64,000 nt of DNA. Source: Termitomyces sp. T153 (Eukaryota > Basidiomycota > Agaricomycetes > Agaricales > Lyophyllaceae). Under the pieces are notes generated by a model. The model was given only the letters and a program-made list of their open reading frames with translations. It was not told the origin of the DNA and did not search any database. The DNA lies in the NCBI GenBank assembly GCA_018296165.2, contig JACKQL020000123.1, positions 1 to 64,000 on the forward strand, given 5' to 3'. This document shows, piece by piece, positions 23,035-34,340 of this stretch (the stretch's first letter is position 1; each line of letters starts with the position of its first letter). Position numbers and translations under genes: made by a program.

Positions 23035-25963
23035 TTACGCCCACTGATGCCATCTGTGCTTGCTAGTCCCGGGGGTCCTGGAGCTTGGTGGGGTGCCATT
23101 GATGGAAGTCCTGGAGTTTGTCAGGAGCTCTTTTGAGGTTTTTTTGGGGTTTCCAAGTGTTGTCCTCAGGTTTATAGCCCTTCCAGTGGACCAAGTATTG
23201 GAGTTGGCTGCAGACCACATGGGAGTTGAGGATTTGGTCGACCTTGTAATGATACTTGTCTTCGACTTCAATGGGGGGCAGTTGGCTGGGGTGTTGTCCA
23301 GGGAAGGGGTCCAGAGCATGTTTCTCAAAGAGTCAGATGTGAAATCTGGGGTGGAGGCCCTTCAAGCCCAAAGGTAGATTGAGCTTGTAGGCATGCATGG
23401 AGACCTTCCAGAGGACTTTGAAAGGGCTGAAACATTTATAATCAAGTTTGATGGAAGGCCTCCAGGTCTTGAAATTCTGTTGATTGAGCCAGACCAAAGT
23501 GCCTGGGGGCTAGTCAGAGGTTGGATTGCATTGGGCATCAGTATATTTGGAGTAGGCTTGATTGGCAGTGCAGATTTTGTCCTTTGTTGGCATAGAAGTG
23601 GGAAACTCCATTGGCAGAGTGTGGCATGTTGTTGTAGGTAACTAGTTGTTCTGTAAATAGTTAATGTAGAGGCAGAGATATTGTTCCAATGTCTGGTTTA
23701 CTTGTTCTGTTTGTCTGTTGGTCTCCAGGTGATAGGCAGTAAAGAGATTGGTTTTGATTTCAAGCACCTTGCATAGCAATTGCCAGAAATGGGATACAAA
23801 CAGAGGTCCACAGTCAGAGATGATGTCATCTGGAAGTCTATGCTTGGAGAATATGTATTTGAGAAATAGTTTGGCAAACTCTGGAGCATTGTTAGTAGTG
23901 TGGCAGAGGATGAAGAGGGCTTGTTTGGTGAGGCAGCAGACAACAATGAAGATTGCATCAAAACCTTTGGAGTTAGGGAGTTTAATGATATGATCCATCA
24001 ATATTGAGGACCAGGAGCATTAGCCAATGGGGAGGGGCTTCAATAATCCATGGGGGTGATGGTGGGGTACCTTGGCCCAGAGACAAGGTTCACAGGCCCT
24101 TACATATTGCGTGACATCCTTCTTCATTCCTGGCTAAAAGTAAGTCCAGGAGATGAGCTGAAGGGTCTTATGAATTCCTGGGTGTCCCCAGAGCTTGTGG
24201 TTATGGTGTTGCCAGAGTATGTTGAGGCAGACAGACTTGTGGTCCAGAGCATAAATTTGTCCACTCCGGAGCAAGAGACGGTGGTCCAGAGACAGTGTGA
24301 AGGGGTTTTTGGTGCTTGACTCATTGGCAGAGTTGTGGTGGAGGTTGTGCTGGGTGAAGAAGGAATCTGGAGGTGCATTTCTGATTTGATGGAGGATTTC
24401 TTCTTTATTTAAAATCAGCACAGCATGTAGATGTTTGGGGGGGATTACCACTCAATGGTTGAACGTGTTCCATTTGGCTTCAAATGACTTTTTTGGATAC
24501 ACATTGGACCTTCAAGTGAGGGCATCAGGCTTCGCACTGAGTTGTCCAGGGTGGTAGTAGATGGTAAAATCATACTCCAAGAGGGTTTTGGACCATCAAA
24601 GTTGGTGGCGGCTGAGTTTCTTTGTAGTTGTGAAGTATTGCAGATTGTTGTGGTTGGAGTAGACTTAGATGTGGTGTGGGGATCCCTTGAGGTAGGCCCA
24701 CCACTGATGGAAGGCTTCAATGATTGCAAGGAGCTCCTTATCATAGATGTTATAGTTGAGCTCTGTGAGGATCATCAAGCAGGTGTAGAAGGCAATGGGG
24801 TGGAGATTCTTTCCTCCACAATCCAACTGGGAGAGTATTCTAGTAATGGCATAGTCAGAGGCATTGCACTTGAGCACAATTGGCAGGGAGGGGTTGAAAT
24901 GGTGGAGGACTGGAGCGGAGGTGAATGCCTTTTTCAGGAGGAGGAATACACTATGGCACTTGCTGTTCTAATCCCAAGGGGTGTCCTTCTGCGTGAGTCA
25001 GTTGAGGGGTTTAATGATTCCAGAGTAGTTGTCAATGAATCATCAGTAAAAGTTAGCAAACCCTAGAAATGACTGTACCTCCTTAATGTTCCATGGCAGG
25101 GGCCAGTTGAGTATTGCATCAACCTTGGTGGGATCCATGTGCACACTGTCAGGTGTGACAATGACTCCAAGATATTTGACCTCCATCATGTGGAAGGGAC
25201 ATTTCTCAGGTTTGGCATGAAGGTGGTACTCCCAGAGTCATTCCAAGATGTGGCAGACATGCTCCAGATGCTCTGCCAGTGAATTTGAGTAGATCAGTAT
25301 GTTGTCCACATATACAATGATAAAAATGTCATTCATGTTGTGGAAGATGTCATTCATGAAGTACTGAAAAGTAGCAGGGGAGTTAGTCATTCTGAAGGGC
25401 ATTATGAGGTACTCAAAGAGGCCATAGCAGATGCAGAAGGCAATTTTCCATTCATGTCCCAGGGCAATCCAGACATTGTTGTAGCTGAAGCAGAGGTCTA
25501 CTTTTGTGTAGATCTTGGTGCTGTGGAGATGATTAATAAGATCCTCAATCAGGGGGAGAGGATACCAGTTCTTTTTGGTGACTTTGTTGAGTCCCCAATA
25601 ATCCACACAGAGTCGGAGTGACCCATCCTTCTTCTTGGCAAACAAGACTAGAGCGCTGGTGGCAGAGGTTGATGGGCATATGAATCCCTTGCCAAGCATG
25701 TTGTTGAGGTATTCCTTCAGGGCCCAGAGCTTGACCTTGGACTTGTTGTAGATTTTGCTAAATGGGAGTGAGGCACCTTCTTTAAGGTCAATCTTGTAGT
25801 TGTAGGAGTGGTGCAGGGGAAGTTCTTTGGCACTCCCTTCAGAAAACATATCAGCAAATTCATGATACTCCAGGGGAACTACTTTGGATAGGGTCTGTTC
25901 CTCCATTTTATTCTCCAGTGCAGCAATTTCTGCATGGAGGTGCTCCTCAGGTAGGGCTGGCAT
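23035..25963 (-). pseudogene. pol of B: RT, RNase H, integrase, chromodomain
   Basis: RT is open from 25963 to 25238 (241 residues) with KKKDGSLRLCVDY, YTKVDLCFSYNNVWI and an active site YVDN (about 25301-25312), so the second Asp is lost. A short repeat MNDIFHNMNDIF precedes it. RNase H (about 24877-24665) keeps ECNASDYAI-like and FYT motifs. The integrase zinc region is at 24451-24134 and its core at 24001-23642 (MMDHIIKLPNSKGFDAIFIV, DCGPLFVSHFW). The chromodomain at about 23380-23040 contains [17 protein letters not shown]. Stops and frame changes separate the blocks. Confidence 0.88.
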
Positions 25964-26369
25964 AACTTGCAGCTAGAAGGTGGAGGTGCCATCTTGTAGA
26001 AGGCATGCAAAGGGGACAGTGCCAATGATTTTAATGTTGAGGCTTCCAGAGTTGATGGGGGTGGAAGGTGGGGCAGTAGCGGTCAAGTTCAGGGTAGTAG
26101 TGGAGTCAGTTGGAGGGGTTGAGCGTCACTGGCTAGAGTATCGCAGGCCTTTGTATCAATTCCAAGGTATGTTGGGAAGCAGCCATCATAATTTGATTGA
26201 GGGTGACCAAGGCAGAGTTGTGCTTCCTTCACCATCAGGGTTGCTGTTGGAGGTCAAGAGGCTTTGGATTACTCCAGGAATGCTAGTGCTAGGGTCAGAG
26301 ATGTCAGAGTCCAAGATAGACTGGAGGTGGAGGAGGATGGTGGCTGCTAAACTTGCTTCAGGGCTGGGG

Positions 26370-27358
26370 ATTTGCATAGTGAGGTTCTTTCAGTCAATGT
26401 CAGGGTTAATGTCTTGTAGCTATGGAAGTCCAAGCACTATTGGAGTCAATGGGGGCAGTTGGATAATGAGAAGCCAGGCCTGAAACTGCAGGTCATTGTT
26501 GAGGATGAGGGTGTTGTTATGGTATCGAGTAATACCTGTTGTAGTGGGGCTTCTATCAAAGAGTTGGAGTTTGAGAGGTTTGTTGAGGTCATTATGTCAG
26601 AGGTCAAGTTGACTGCTGATGAAGGTACTGGAGGTGCCACTGTCAACAAGGGTGGGGAGTATCTTGGGCAAGCCGTCAAGTTAGACATTGATGATGAATG
26701 ACTATGTGAACCTGGAGCAGAGCTGTAGAGGAGTCCAGGAGTGGTCGATCATGGTTCCGGAGTTCTTGGAGGAGGGTGAGACATCAAAGGGTACCAGTCC
26801 AGAGTCGGTGGGATTGTTCTGGTCGAGGTGGAGGGTGAGGCTGGGCTAATCAATGCAAGGGTTGATGGAGTGGAGCCATGAGAAGCCTAAGACGATGGGG
26901 GCAGAGGGGTGTAGTTTCATGATGAGCAGCTGGAGTTCTTGTTGTCATTCATTGGCAAAGGTCATGGTCATTTCCAGGCAGTGTGTAATGTCTCCAGTGG
27001 GGGTGGAGTTGCCATCAAAGAGTTTGAGGGGGATTGGAGTGGGAAGGGGTTGGAGGAGGTGGGGAGTGAGCACTACTAGGGATTCATCAATGAAGTTATT
27101 TGTAGTACAACTGTTGACTAGGGCAGAGATGGAGTGGTTGGAGAAGGGGGAGGTGGTGCAGAAGAGGAGGGTGGTGGAGGAGTGGGAGGGGAGGTGTGCT
27201 GGGAGGTTGTTCAGGACAAGTACTATTGCATGGAGAAGTGTGGCCAAGGCAAAGAAGATATCAGAGTCTGGTCTGCAGTCTAGTGCGTCTTCAAGACCTA
27301 AACTGCTGACTTGTTTTCCATAAACTAGTAGTTGCAGTCTTCTCTGTTGATTGTCCAC
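26370..27358 (-). pseudogene. Tandem retropepsin-like domains of B
   Basis: Two copies of a retroviral-type aspartic protease fold are read in order. The first (about 27124-26830) has ALVNSCTTNNFI, LKLFDGNSTPTGDI and IVLGFSWLHSINP. The second (about 26690-26370) has TLVDSGTSSTFI, LQLFDRSPTTTGIT and IVLGLPWLQDINP. Each has the catalytic loop, the flap region and the ILG-type C-terminal motif of family A2 proteases. The first has lost the catalytic Asp and Gly (VNSC), while the second keeps DSG. Retropepsins act as homodimers, so a tandem pair could act as a single chain. Stops are present in both. Confidence 0.65.
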
Positions 27359-27599
27359 ATGGCATGTCCCATCACCTGATGTTTAGGACAACTGCAGATA
27401 AAATGTCCCTGCTCACTACATAGGATGGATATGCCCTCCTTCCATCATTTCTCCTGTGTATCCTCTGGTACATTGATTTATGGCCTATCCCAAATCTTGT
27501 TCATGCACAGGGCTTCCTGATCATTGGCAGAGTCTGGAATATTGTGGTAGTCATTGGGGTCAGCATCCAGGGGCCCCAGAGTCTTGTGGAGGTCAGTGG

Positions 27600-29850
27600 C
27601 ATTGAGCTGGGCAGGTGGGCATTGTTTCAGGGGTCAATTTGCACTGATAGTTCCTTAGCCCAGAGAGAAGTGGAGCATGGAGTTGGCAGGAATTGAAGAT
27701 TGAATGCTGTTGGTTGCTCCAGCCTGCCAGTTGGTGTTACTAGAGGTGTTTCACAGGGTCTGGGGTACTGTGTTTTTGCTGTGATCTTCCCAGTAGTATT
27801 GGTTGACCTGGGTAACAAGGGCCTTGTACCCATTGTAGGTGGTTTGCTTGGGTGCAAGGTGGAGGATGTCCTTGATCCATTGAGGCAGGGTGCAATGGAG
27901 GGCAAAGCAGAGAGCATTGTAGTTTCACCCAGTTTTGTAGGCTTCTTGTTCAAATCATAAGATGAAGGTCATGAAGTGCTTGTTGTCATGCATTTGGAGG
28001 TTGAAGAGATTTTCCTCTGCCTCCACTATGGTATCAAAGATGCCAAACTTACTTGAGAATTCCTGGGTGAAAGTGAGCCAATTGGAGAGTACAGAGTTGT
28101 TGGAGTCAAACTGAAGTAGTGCCATATAATAGTCAAAGGTGATATCCTGCAAATATGCTGCAGTAAAGGCTACTCATGAGCTCTCAAGTTGGAAGATGAT
28201 GGGCTTAGCTTGGAACATAGTTAGACACTGAGTTAGGAAGATATGCCACTTCTGGGGGCCATGGCCAGTGAAGGGTTCAGGCTTCTGGATGTTGAGCTTT
28301 CCTTCCCAAGCCAGTGCATTGTGAATATTGTCTTGTGGGTTTTGAGTTCAGGATGGGAGTCTGGCATTGTAGTAGTAATAATAATTGTTTCTGTTTCTAT
28401 ATTGGGAGAGAAAGTTGTCTATGGCTAGGCCCTATCCTCTAGGTGGTCTGCTGTTGGGAGGTCCACTGCCAGGGGGTTGACCTGCATTGCCCAGGAGAGG
28501 CCCAGGGGCCCATTGAGGAGGAGGGGGTCCTCTGGGGGTGGGGAGTCTGAAGTAGTTGGCATTGGTAGGAGAGTTGGGCATTGGAACAGGTGGGGGGCAA
28601 GGGGAATTAGTGGGAAAAGGGGGTCAGGGTGCCTCAGGGCCTATAGGCTGCCTTGGAGGGGCAGGGATGCTCTGGCAGAGTGGAGGCATGTTGGTATGGG
28701 GGGCACAGAGGTCAAAGTAGGGAGGTCTGTCCTGCAGAGGGCTATTGTGCAGAGCAGGCTCATCAGCAGGATTGCCAGGCTCATCAATGTAGGAAAGTGT
28801 CTGATTATCATTATTGATGCACAGGGGCAGCCATTGGCAATGGAGTTTGGGGATGGTAGGCTGATCCCATGTTTGAAAGGTGCTAGGAATGGAGTTGGCC
28901 TAGGGGCAAGTAGAGAGGGCCAAGATGTAAGTGGTGGGTTGGTCAAACAGTCTCCCTACAGAGTTGAGGTTCTTCAAGATGTTGAAGGCTGCATTGAGTT
29001 CTTCTTGCTGGCAGGGAAGGAGAGGTGGGGCTTCACTTCATGTTCCGATGGATTTCTCACATTGCACATGGAAGGAGCAGGAGGGGTCCAGAGGATCTTT
29101 GAAGGGGCTAGAGTTCAGACTGGTGTGGATTTCTTCAACCAATGTGTAGAGCTCATTCTGCAAACTAGCATCAATGCCCAGGGTGCCTTGCATAGTTTCT
29201 GGGAGGTTTTCTTGCAAGTAGTGTTTGTGAAAATCAAGAAGTCAATCTGCCCAGACTTCTGGAGTTGCAGAGGTGTTGAAGTAGCCTAAGTTGACAAGGA
29301 GAGTGCAAGTGTGTTTTGCAAATTCTGTGGGAGAGAGGCAGAGGGAGCGGAGGACTTTGTTGTGCTGTTGAATGTAGGCTTTAACCCTTTGCTGTCTGGG
29401 AGATGAGGGAACTTGAGCAGAGAGTGGCAGACAAGGGGGAGAATAATTATCTGGGTACTCTGGAGGGACTGGAGCTGCAGTGGGGACCAGGTACACATAG
29501 TAGTGAGTGGGGGGGAGGTAGGTGGGGTTGGAGGGTGCTGTAGAGTATCCTCCAGGGTACAAGCAGGAATTGTTACTATTGGCAGGGAATGTTGGAGGGC
29601 AGTGCCAGCCTAGGGAGATTCCCTGGCTGATGGAAGGTGCATAGAATGCCTGGTTGGGGTCAGGAGTCCAGTGGTGAGGAATATACTGATCTATGAGGAG
29701 GCCTGGATAGAATGGGGCATAGAGATTTTCAGAGACTGGCCAACTATAAATGTTGGTTAGGTAGCTGGCAGGGTTGTACATGGGGTTATATGCAGACATT
29801 GAGAATGGAGTAAGGGGGAGCCTTGATATTATCTCAGGTTCCACTGACAA
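27600..29850 (-). pseudogene. gag region of B
   Basis: From 29850 an open frame of about 200 residues is rich in Pro and Tyr (SMSAYNPMYNPASYLTNIY, PTHYYVYLVPTAAPVP) and ends with a helical part (QQRVKAYIQQHNKVLRSLC). Its first codons lie in the LTR end. After frame changes, 28152-27600 carries the capsid-like region (FDYYMALLQFDSNN, LSNWLTFTQEFSSKFG, AEENLFNLQMHDNKHF), the Retrotrans_gag signature. A clear CCHC knuckle was not found. C carries the same N-terminal part at 30867-31856. Confidence 0.75.
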
Positions 29851-30861
29851 TAAGGGCTCAGCTACACTAGTGAATCCTTACTAGGCAGATGCAATGTCCT
29901 GTGCTTATAATCTAGCACTCCGGACATGGTACAGAGGGGTGAGACTTGTGAGGGGAAGCTATGGGAGGCAGTCTGAGCAAGTCTGGAGTGGTCTGGGAGT
30001 CTGAGACCAAGTATATTAATGTTGTGCTTGGGTAAGCATCAGGAACAAGTTTGTAGGCACATAAATGGACTGCAGGGTAGATGGGGGCTTTGCTAAGGTC
30101 AGGAGCAGAGCTGGAGTTTGACAGGGGGATCAAGTAAGACTTGATGGGTTTGGGGCCAAGTGAAGAGTGAGGTCCAGAATTGTTGTAAGAATGTTTTTGG
30201 GGTTCATAGCACATGCATGGAGTTCATATGGTTGTCAGAGATGGGAAAAACTTAGGAAAATAAAGAAAAAGGAGACAATCAAGACAAGATGGAAATGAGG
30301 CAAGATGAGACAGAGAAGAAGATAGATTCAAGACTAAAAATGGGAATAGAGACAGAATCAAAATGCAAGACACAGAAAACCAGCAAATACAAGTAATATC
30401 AAGACTAGAGTATGAGGAGCTACTCTATGTCTTATATACTGACTACTGGATAGCTCCAGAGGACAGTGGGTATGGTGGTGGGGCTCAATGGAGCTGTGTG
30501 GAGCCAACTGGTGTCAGATACAATCAAGGAGTGGGCCACTGTGACATTCTGATGGAATCATCTAGGAATGCAAGCCATTCCAAAGTCATTGTGATACTCC
30601 AGGGCAGGTCAGGTGAATTAGGGCAATGAGTCAGAGGCATATAATGGGGTTAGGAATAGTGGGGATGGTTCCAGGGGTTTAGAAGAAGTATTGATGGCTG
30701 TGGAGAAGGCATCATAGTCAGTCAGGGGAACATTGGAGTTTGCTGGAGAAGCATCAGAGTTACCCAGTGTGAGCATGGAGGGTGGGTGGAGGTTGGAGGA
30801 GTTGGGTGGGAGTTGGGGAGGGCTGAGAACAGTGTCAGGAGCTAGGGAGCAGATTGTGACA
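29832..30861 (-). repeat. 5' LTR of B
   Basis: It has the same length as the 3' LTR (1030 bp) and high similarity; the differences seen are mostly transitions. It starts TCTCAGG instead of TGTCAGG on the + strand. The adjoining internal bases (minus strand TAATATCAAGGCTCC) are the expected primer site, but I cannot name the tRNA. Confidence 0.88.
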
Positions 30862-31856
30862 GGTTTAGTAGGTTGGTTCCAGGTGTGGAAGTCACTGGGA
30901 ACAGAGTATGCCCTGGGCATGCCAAGAGATCCATAGCATGAGTGGCAGGTTTGTTGAAGAGCCCTCTTATGGGGTTGAGGGACCTTATTCTTCTTGCTGG
31001 CAAGGGATGAGAGCCAGGCCTTTATTTGATCTATGCTCCAATTGATTCCTCTTATTGTACATAGAAGCAGGTCAGATCCAGTGGGTCTACAAATTGTCAG
31101 GGCTTTGAAGTGGTGGGATTTCTTTGACCAGAGTGCATAGTTCATTTCAGAGGTTAGCATCTATTCCCAAAGTGTTTTTTGTGTTCTTGGAGAAGGTGCC
31201 CAGTTGGTAGCATTTGTGGAAGTCAAGGAGTTGGTACACTCACATCTCTGGAGTTCTAGAAATATTGTGAGATCCAAAGCTGATGATGAGGGCATGAGTG
31301 TGTTTGGCAAACTTTGCAGAGGAGATGGGAGGGAGCAGAGAACTTCATTGTGCTGCTAGACACAGGCTTTAACCCATTGCTGTTTACAAGAGGGTGGAGT
31401 TTGAGCAAGGTGTTAGGGCTGAGGGAGGGAGTAATTGTCAGGTTGTTCTGGTGGGACCAGGGCTGCAGCAGGGACTGAGTAGGTGTAGTAGGAACCTGGG
31501 AGAAGAAAGGCTAAATTGGCTAGGATTGCGGGTGCCCACATGGCTGTTTGTATCTCAAGTAGCCCTCTAGATAGTATGTGTGGATTAGGTCCCTTCTATA
31601 AGGTACAACAAAGAGTGTTGCCAGTCTAAAGGCATTTCCTGACTGACAGAGGAGGTGTAGAGTGCCTGGTTCCAATCTGGAACTCAGAATTGAGGAGCTG
31701 GCACAGCATAGCAATCTGTGGATAGGGCTGGATAGAATAGAGCATAGTAAGTTTTTGATACTGGCCTACTATAAACATTGGTTAAGTAGCTGATAAGTGG
31801 ATATGCAGGATTATACATAGACATTAGGAATGGGGTAAGGGAGAGTCTTGATATTA
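30862..31856 (-). pseudogene. C element gag region, 5' part
   Basis: This matches copy B from its LTR end inward (SDIISRLSLTPFLMSMYNPA at about 31866-31800; SSLASKKNKVPQPHKRA near 31000). Its first five bases GGTTT are one half of the B target duplication. It continues on the other side of B at 20342. Frames are broken. Confidence 0.75.
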
Positions 31857-32028
31857 TATCAGATTCCACTGACTATAGGGGCTCAGATCCACTTACTAAG
31901 CAGATACAATGTCCTACACATATATTCTGTATTCTGGCAGATTTCATACACAAGGAACTTACAAGGTTAGATTTGGAGAGTGGTCTGAGTAAGTCCAGAG
32001 AACTCCAGGGAAGTAGTGCAAGTAAGGG
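31857..32028 (-). repeat. C element 5' LTR, right part (inverted)
   Basis: This matches the gag-side end of the B LTR (29832 upward: TTCCACTGAC, GGGGCTCAG, then GTGGTCTGAGTAAGTCCAGAG) but stops after about 172 bp, where family A protease begins. It supplies the part of the LTR missing at 10487. Confidence 0.75.
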
Positions 32029-32640
32029 ATAGTCACCTCTCCTTTGGTCCAATCAACCTTAGGGTTATGCTCTCAGAGCCACATAAACCTGAGGATCATG
32101 TCTTGCCTTCCCAAGCTAATAACAGCAAATACAGTGTGCTTCATGTGGATCTGATAGCAGAGAACCAGGTCAACCATGGAGCTAATTGCACTGGCTTTGT
32201 TGGGTGTTCCATTGATGTTGTAGACAGAAATGGGCTTGGAAAGGGGCTGCATGGGTAGGCCATGGCATTTGACAAACTCTGAGTCCAGAAAAAGTCCTAT
32301 TGCTCTGCTATCTAGGAGAGCTGCAACTCTGCAGTTTTGCTAGGTGTCCATTGTCTCAATCTCCACATCAAGGCACAAGGAATGGGCAGACAAACCAGAG
32401 GCCATCATGTACTGTTGAGGCATTCAGTGCACCCAAGCGGGGCTGTGCTGTTGGACCTTCAAAGGTGTGGGAGAGCTTGGCAAGGGCTCCAGAGTTAGTG
32501 TTTGTACATCTGGAAAGAGGCTTTGAGGTTCTTTTGTCTCAAAAAAAGGGCATTAGAAAAGGCAGTTTCATTTTCTATCATCAGACAAGAGAACCTGTTA
32601 GCACCTAGTGACAGAGGTGTACACCTTATCTGTTGCTTGA

Positions 32641-33861
32641 CTAAAAATCCCCCTCTAGCTCTGGAGGTGAGGTGCTCATGTTGGCTTCCTCCAGAGTCAA
32701 CTCCAATGAGAGCTTGTCTAGTGACGGAGCTCTAGCAGCATCTTTTGCAGCCAGGAGCTGCAGGAGAAGTTCCTCCTGCTCTGCTACAGAAAGGTAGTGG
32801 ACCTCCAGGTCCAGGGGACAGTGCCATGCAAAGTGCCCAGGCTTCTTGCATCTCTGGCATAACAGTGGGGCTATGTGGAGTTGTTGGGCTGCATCCACAT
32901 CCATGAGAATCTCTAGGGGTAGAGGACAAGCAGCAGGAGCAGCTGGAGCAAGAGCCGGTGCTAGGTGAGTAGGCACAGGGTGGTGGAAGTTGCTGACCAG
33001 AACAGGTTACATCATGGAATGGGAGCAGTGGAGCTCCCTCCATATCTCCATGAGCTGCCATTAGTCCTGGACCACCTCATACCATAATACAATCTTTTCA
33101 TCATTGGAGTGACTCTCTGCCAGGTTGTCAATGTGTTCTACCAAGGTGGGGTGCAAGCCATCCCAGAAAGTGAGGCACAGCTGAAGGCCATTGGAGTAGG
33201 TGGCCTATTCAACTAGGGCTCATGATGAGTCAATGTACTTATCCAATGTATGCTTTCCTTGTCCATACTGCTCCCTGTCATGCAGCATCAATTCCATAGT
33301 CTTGGCAGGGTCCAATGGAAAAAACTCCATGTGTAAGTCCTTCTTGAAGGCAGCCCAGTCCAGAAAGCTCCTCACACCTCCAGGATGGTGGAAAACTCAC
33401 AGCGCATAGGTGGAGGCACATCTAATCTTCATGTATAACAGCACCCAGGCTATTTTCAATGCATCGGAGTCAAAAGCATCCCTACTGAGGTAGAGGTAGG
33501 TGAGGCAGGACTGTAGGAATTGCTCCCTGCCAGAGCAAGCACTATTGTATGCATTTGGCAGTGCTGAGTGAGGGATCTGCAGCCACAGGGTCACTGGAGC
33601 CACCAGAGTGGGTGCTGTGGCAGGCAGAGCTAGTACCTCAGCCACAGGAGGGGTGGAGTTAGGGCTTAGGCATTCTAGCAATGCCTGGAGGGACTGGGAG
33701 ATAAGATTCATTGTCTGACGGAGGGTAGAGAGTTTGGTTGTATAGTGGGTGAGAGATGATTGTGTTAATTGCATCTGGGTTTCTAGGTGGAGCAGGCAAG
33801 TCCAGGCTTTGTCTTGTGGGACTGGGGCCTCTGAGGGTGTGTCTGGGTTGGTGAGTTGAGA
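32641..33861 (-). pseudogene. gag of A4 with intact zinc knuckle
   Basis: It starts MSQLTNPDTPSEAPVPQDKA, parallel to A1 gag. The capsid region (EQFLQSCLTYLYLSRDAF) is open to 33397, followed by a frame break around 33000-33390. The last part, open from 32976 to 32641, has CQRCKKPGHFAWHC, a complete CX2CX4HX4C knuckle, and ends in the acidic PPELEGDF tail also seen in A1. It is the best-kept Gag C-terminus in the window. Confidence 0.85.
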
Positions 33862-33970
33862 CATAGAACTCTGCAATGCTTAATCCTGGCAGAGAAGTGA
33901 TGGATAGCAGCTCAGAGGTTTCTGGCAGCTATGCAGGGTTTCTAGGCCAGTTTTAGGAGACTTGTTCTGC

Positions 33971-34340
33971 TGTAAGGGCAACCTCCTGAGCAATGGATCA
34001 GAGTTATGCAGCTAGCAGAGGGGAATCCAAAGTATATTAGCAGAGTAGACAATGATACAAATCAGTAACTAATTACCTAGCAGAGGAGAATCCAAAGAGA
34101 ACAAGTCTAAGGATCTCTGCTGCCTGGCATAGTGCATCAGTGGGCAGTGGAGGCATGGGAACTACTGTACAGGTGACCAGAGCTACTCCTAACTCTAGGG
34201 AAATGGTTGCTGAAGTAATATGGAGAACTCTGCAGTTCTCCAGAGATCTCTGGGGTTCTAGAAAAAGCCTCAGAGATGTTGAACAAGCTGCAGAGGTGCT
34301 GAAACTAGTCATAGAGGTTGGAAATGAAAGTCCCCTAACA
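33971..34340 (-). repeat. 5' LTR of the A2/A4 element
   Basis: On the minus strand it starts TGTTAGGGGAC and ends CCCTTACA (370 bp). It is closely similar to the A2 LTR along its length, including GTACAGTAGTTCCCATGCCT. Confidence 0.9.

Larger units (their letters stand above)
20343..30861 (-). mobile_element. Family B chromovirus, copy B (full length, nested in C)
   Basis: Two 1030-bp LTRs in the same orientation flank gag, two protease-like domains, RT, RNase H, integrase, chromodomain and a 3' region with an antisense open frame. Flanks GATTT (20338-20342) and GGTTT (30862-30866) form a 5-bp target duplication with one transition. The element is about 10.5 kb, long for a chromovirus, partly because of the 1.45-kb antisense region. 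All genes carry stops, but RT is open over 241 codons, so this copy is younger than C. Confidence 0.9.
32029..34340 (-). mobile_element. Family A chromovirus, half A4 (5' LTR, gag, protease)
   Basis: In minus-strand order: LTR (34340-33971), gag (33861-32641), protease (about 32260-32029). The match to A1 ends at GAGGTGACT, which corresponds to A1 position about 2232, the point where A2 begins. The outer flank CTGCT (34341-34345) pairs with AGCAG beside A2. A2 and A4 are therefore read as the two halves of one insertion. Confidence 0.9.

Noticed and set aside
24542..25066. 174-codon + strand frame (Gly/Val/Glu-rich) opposite B RNase H
   Set aside because: It is antisense to recognisable RNase H and RT coding sequence and has no motif of its own.
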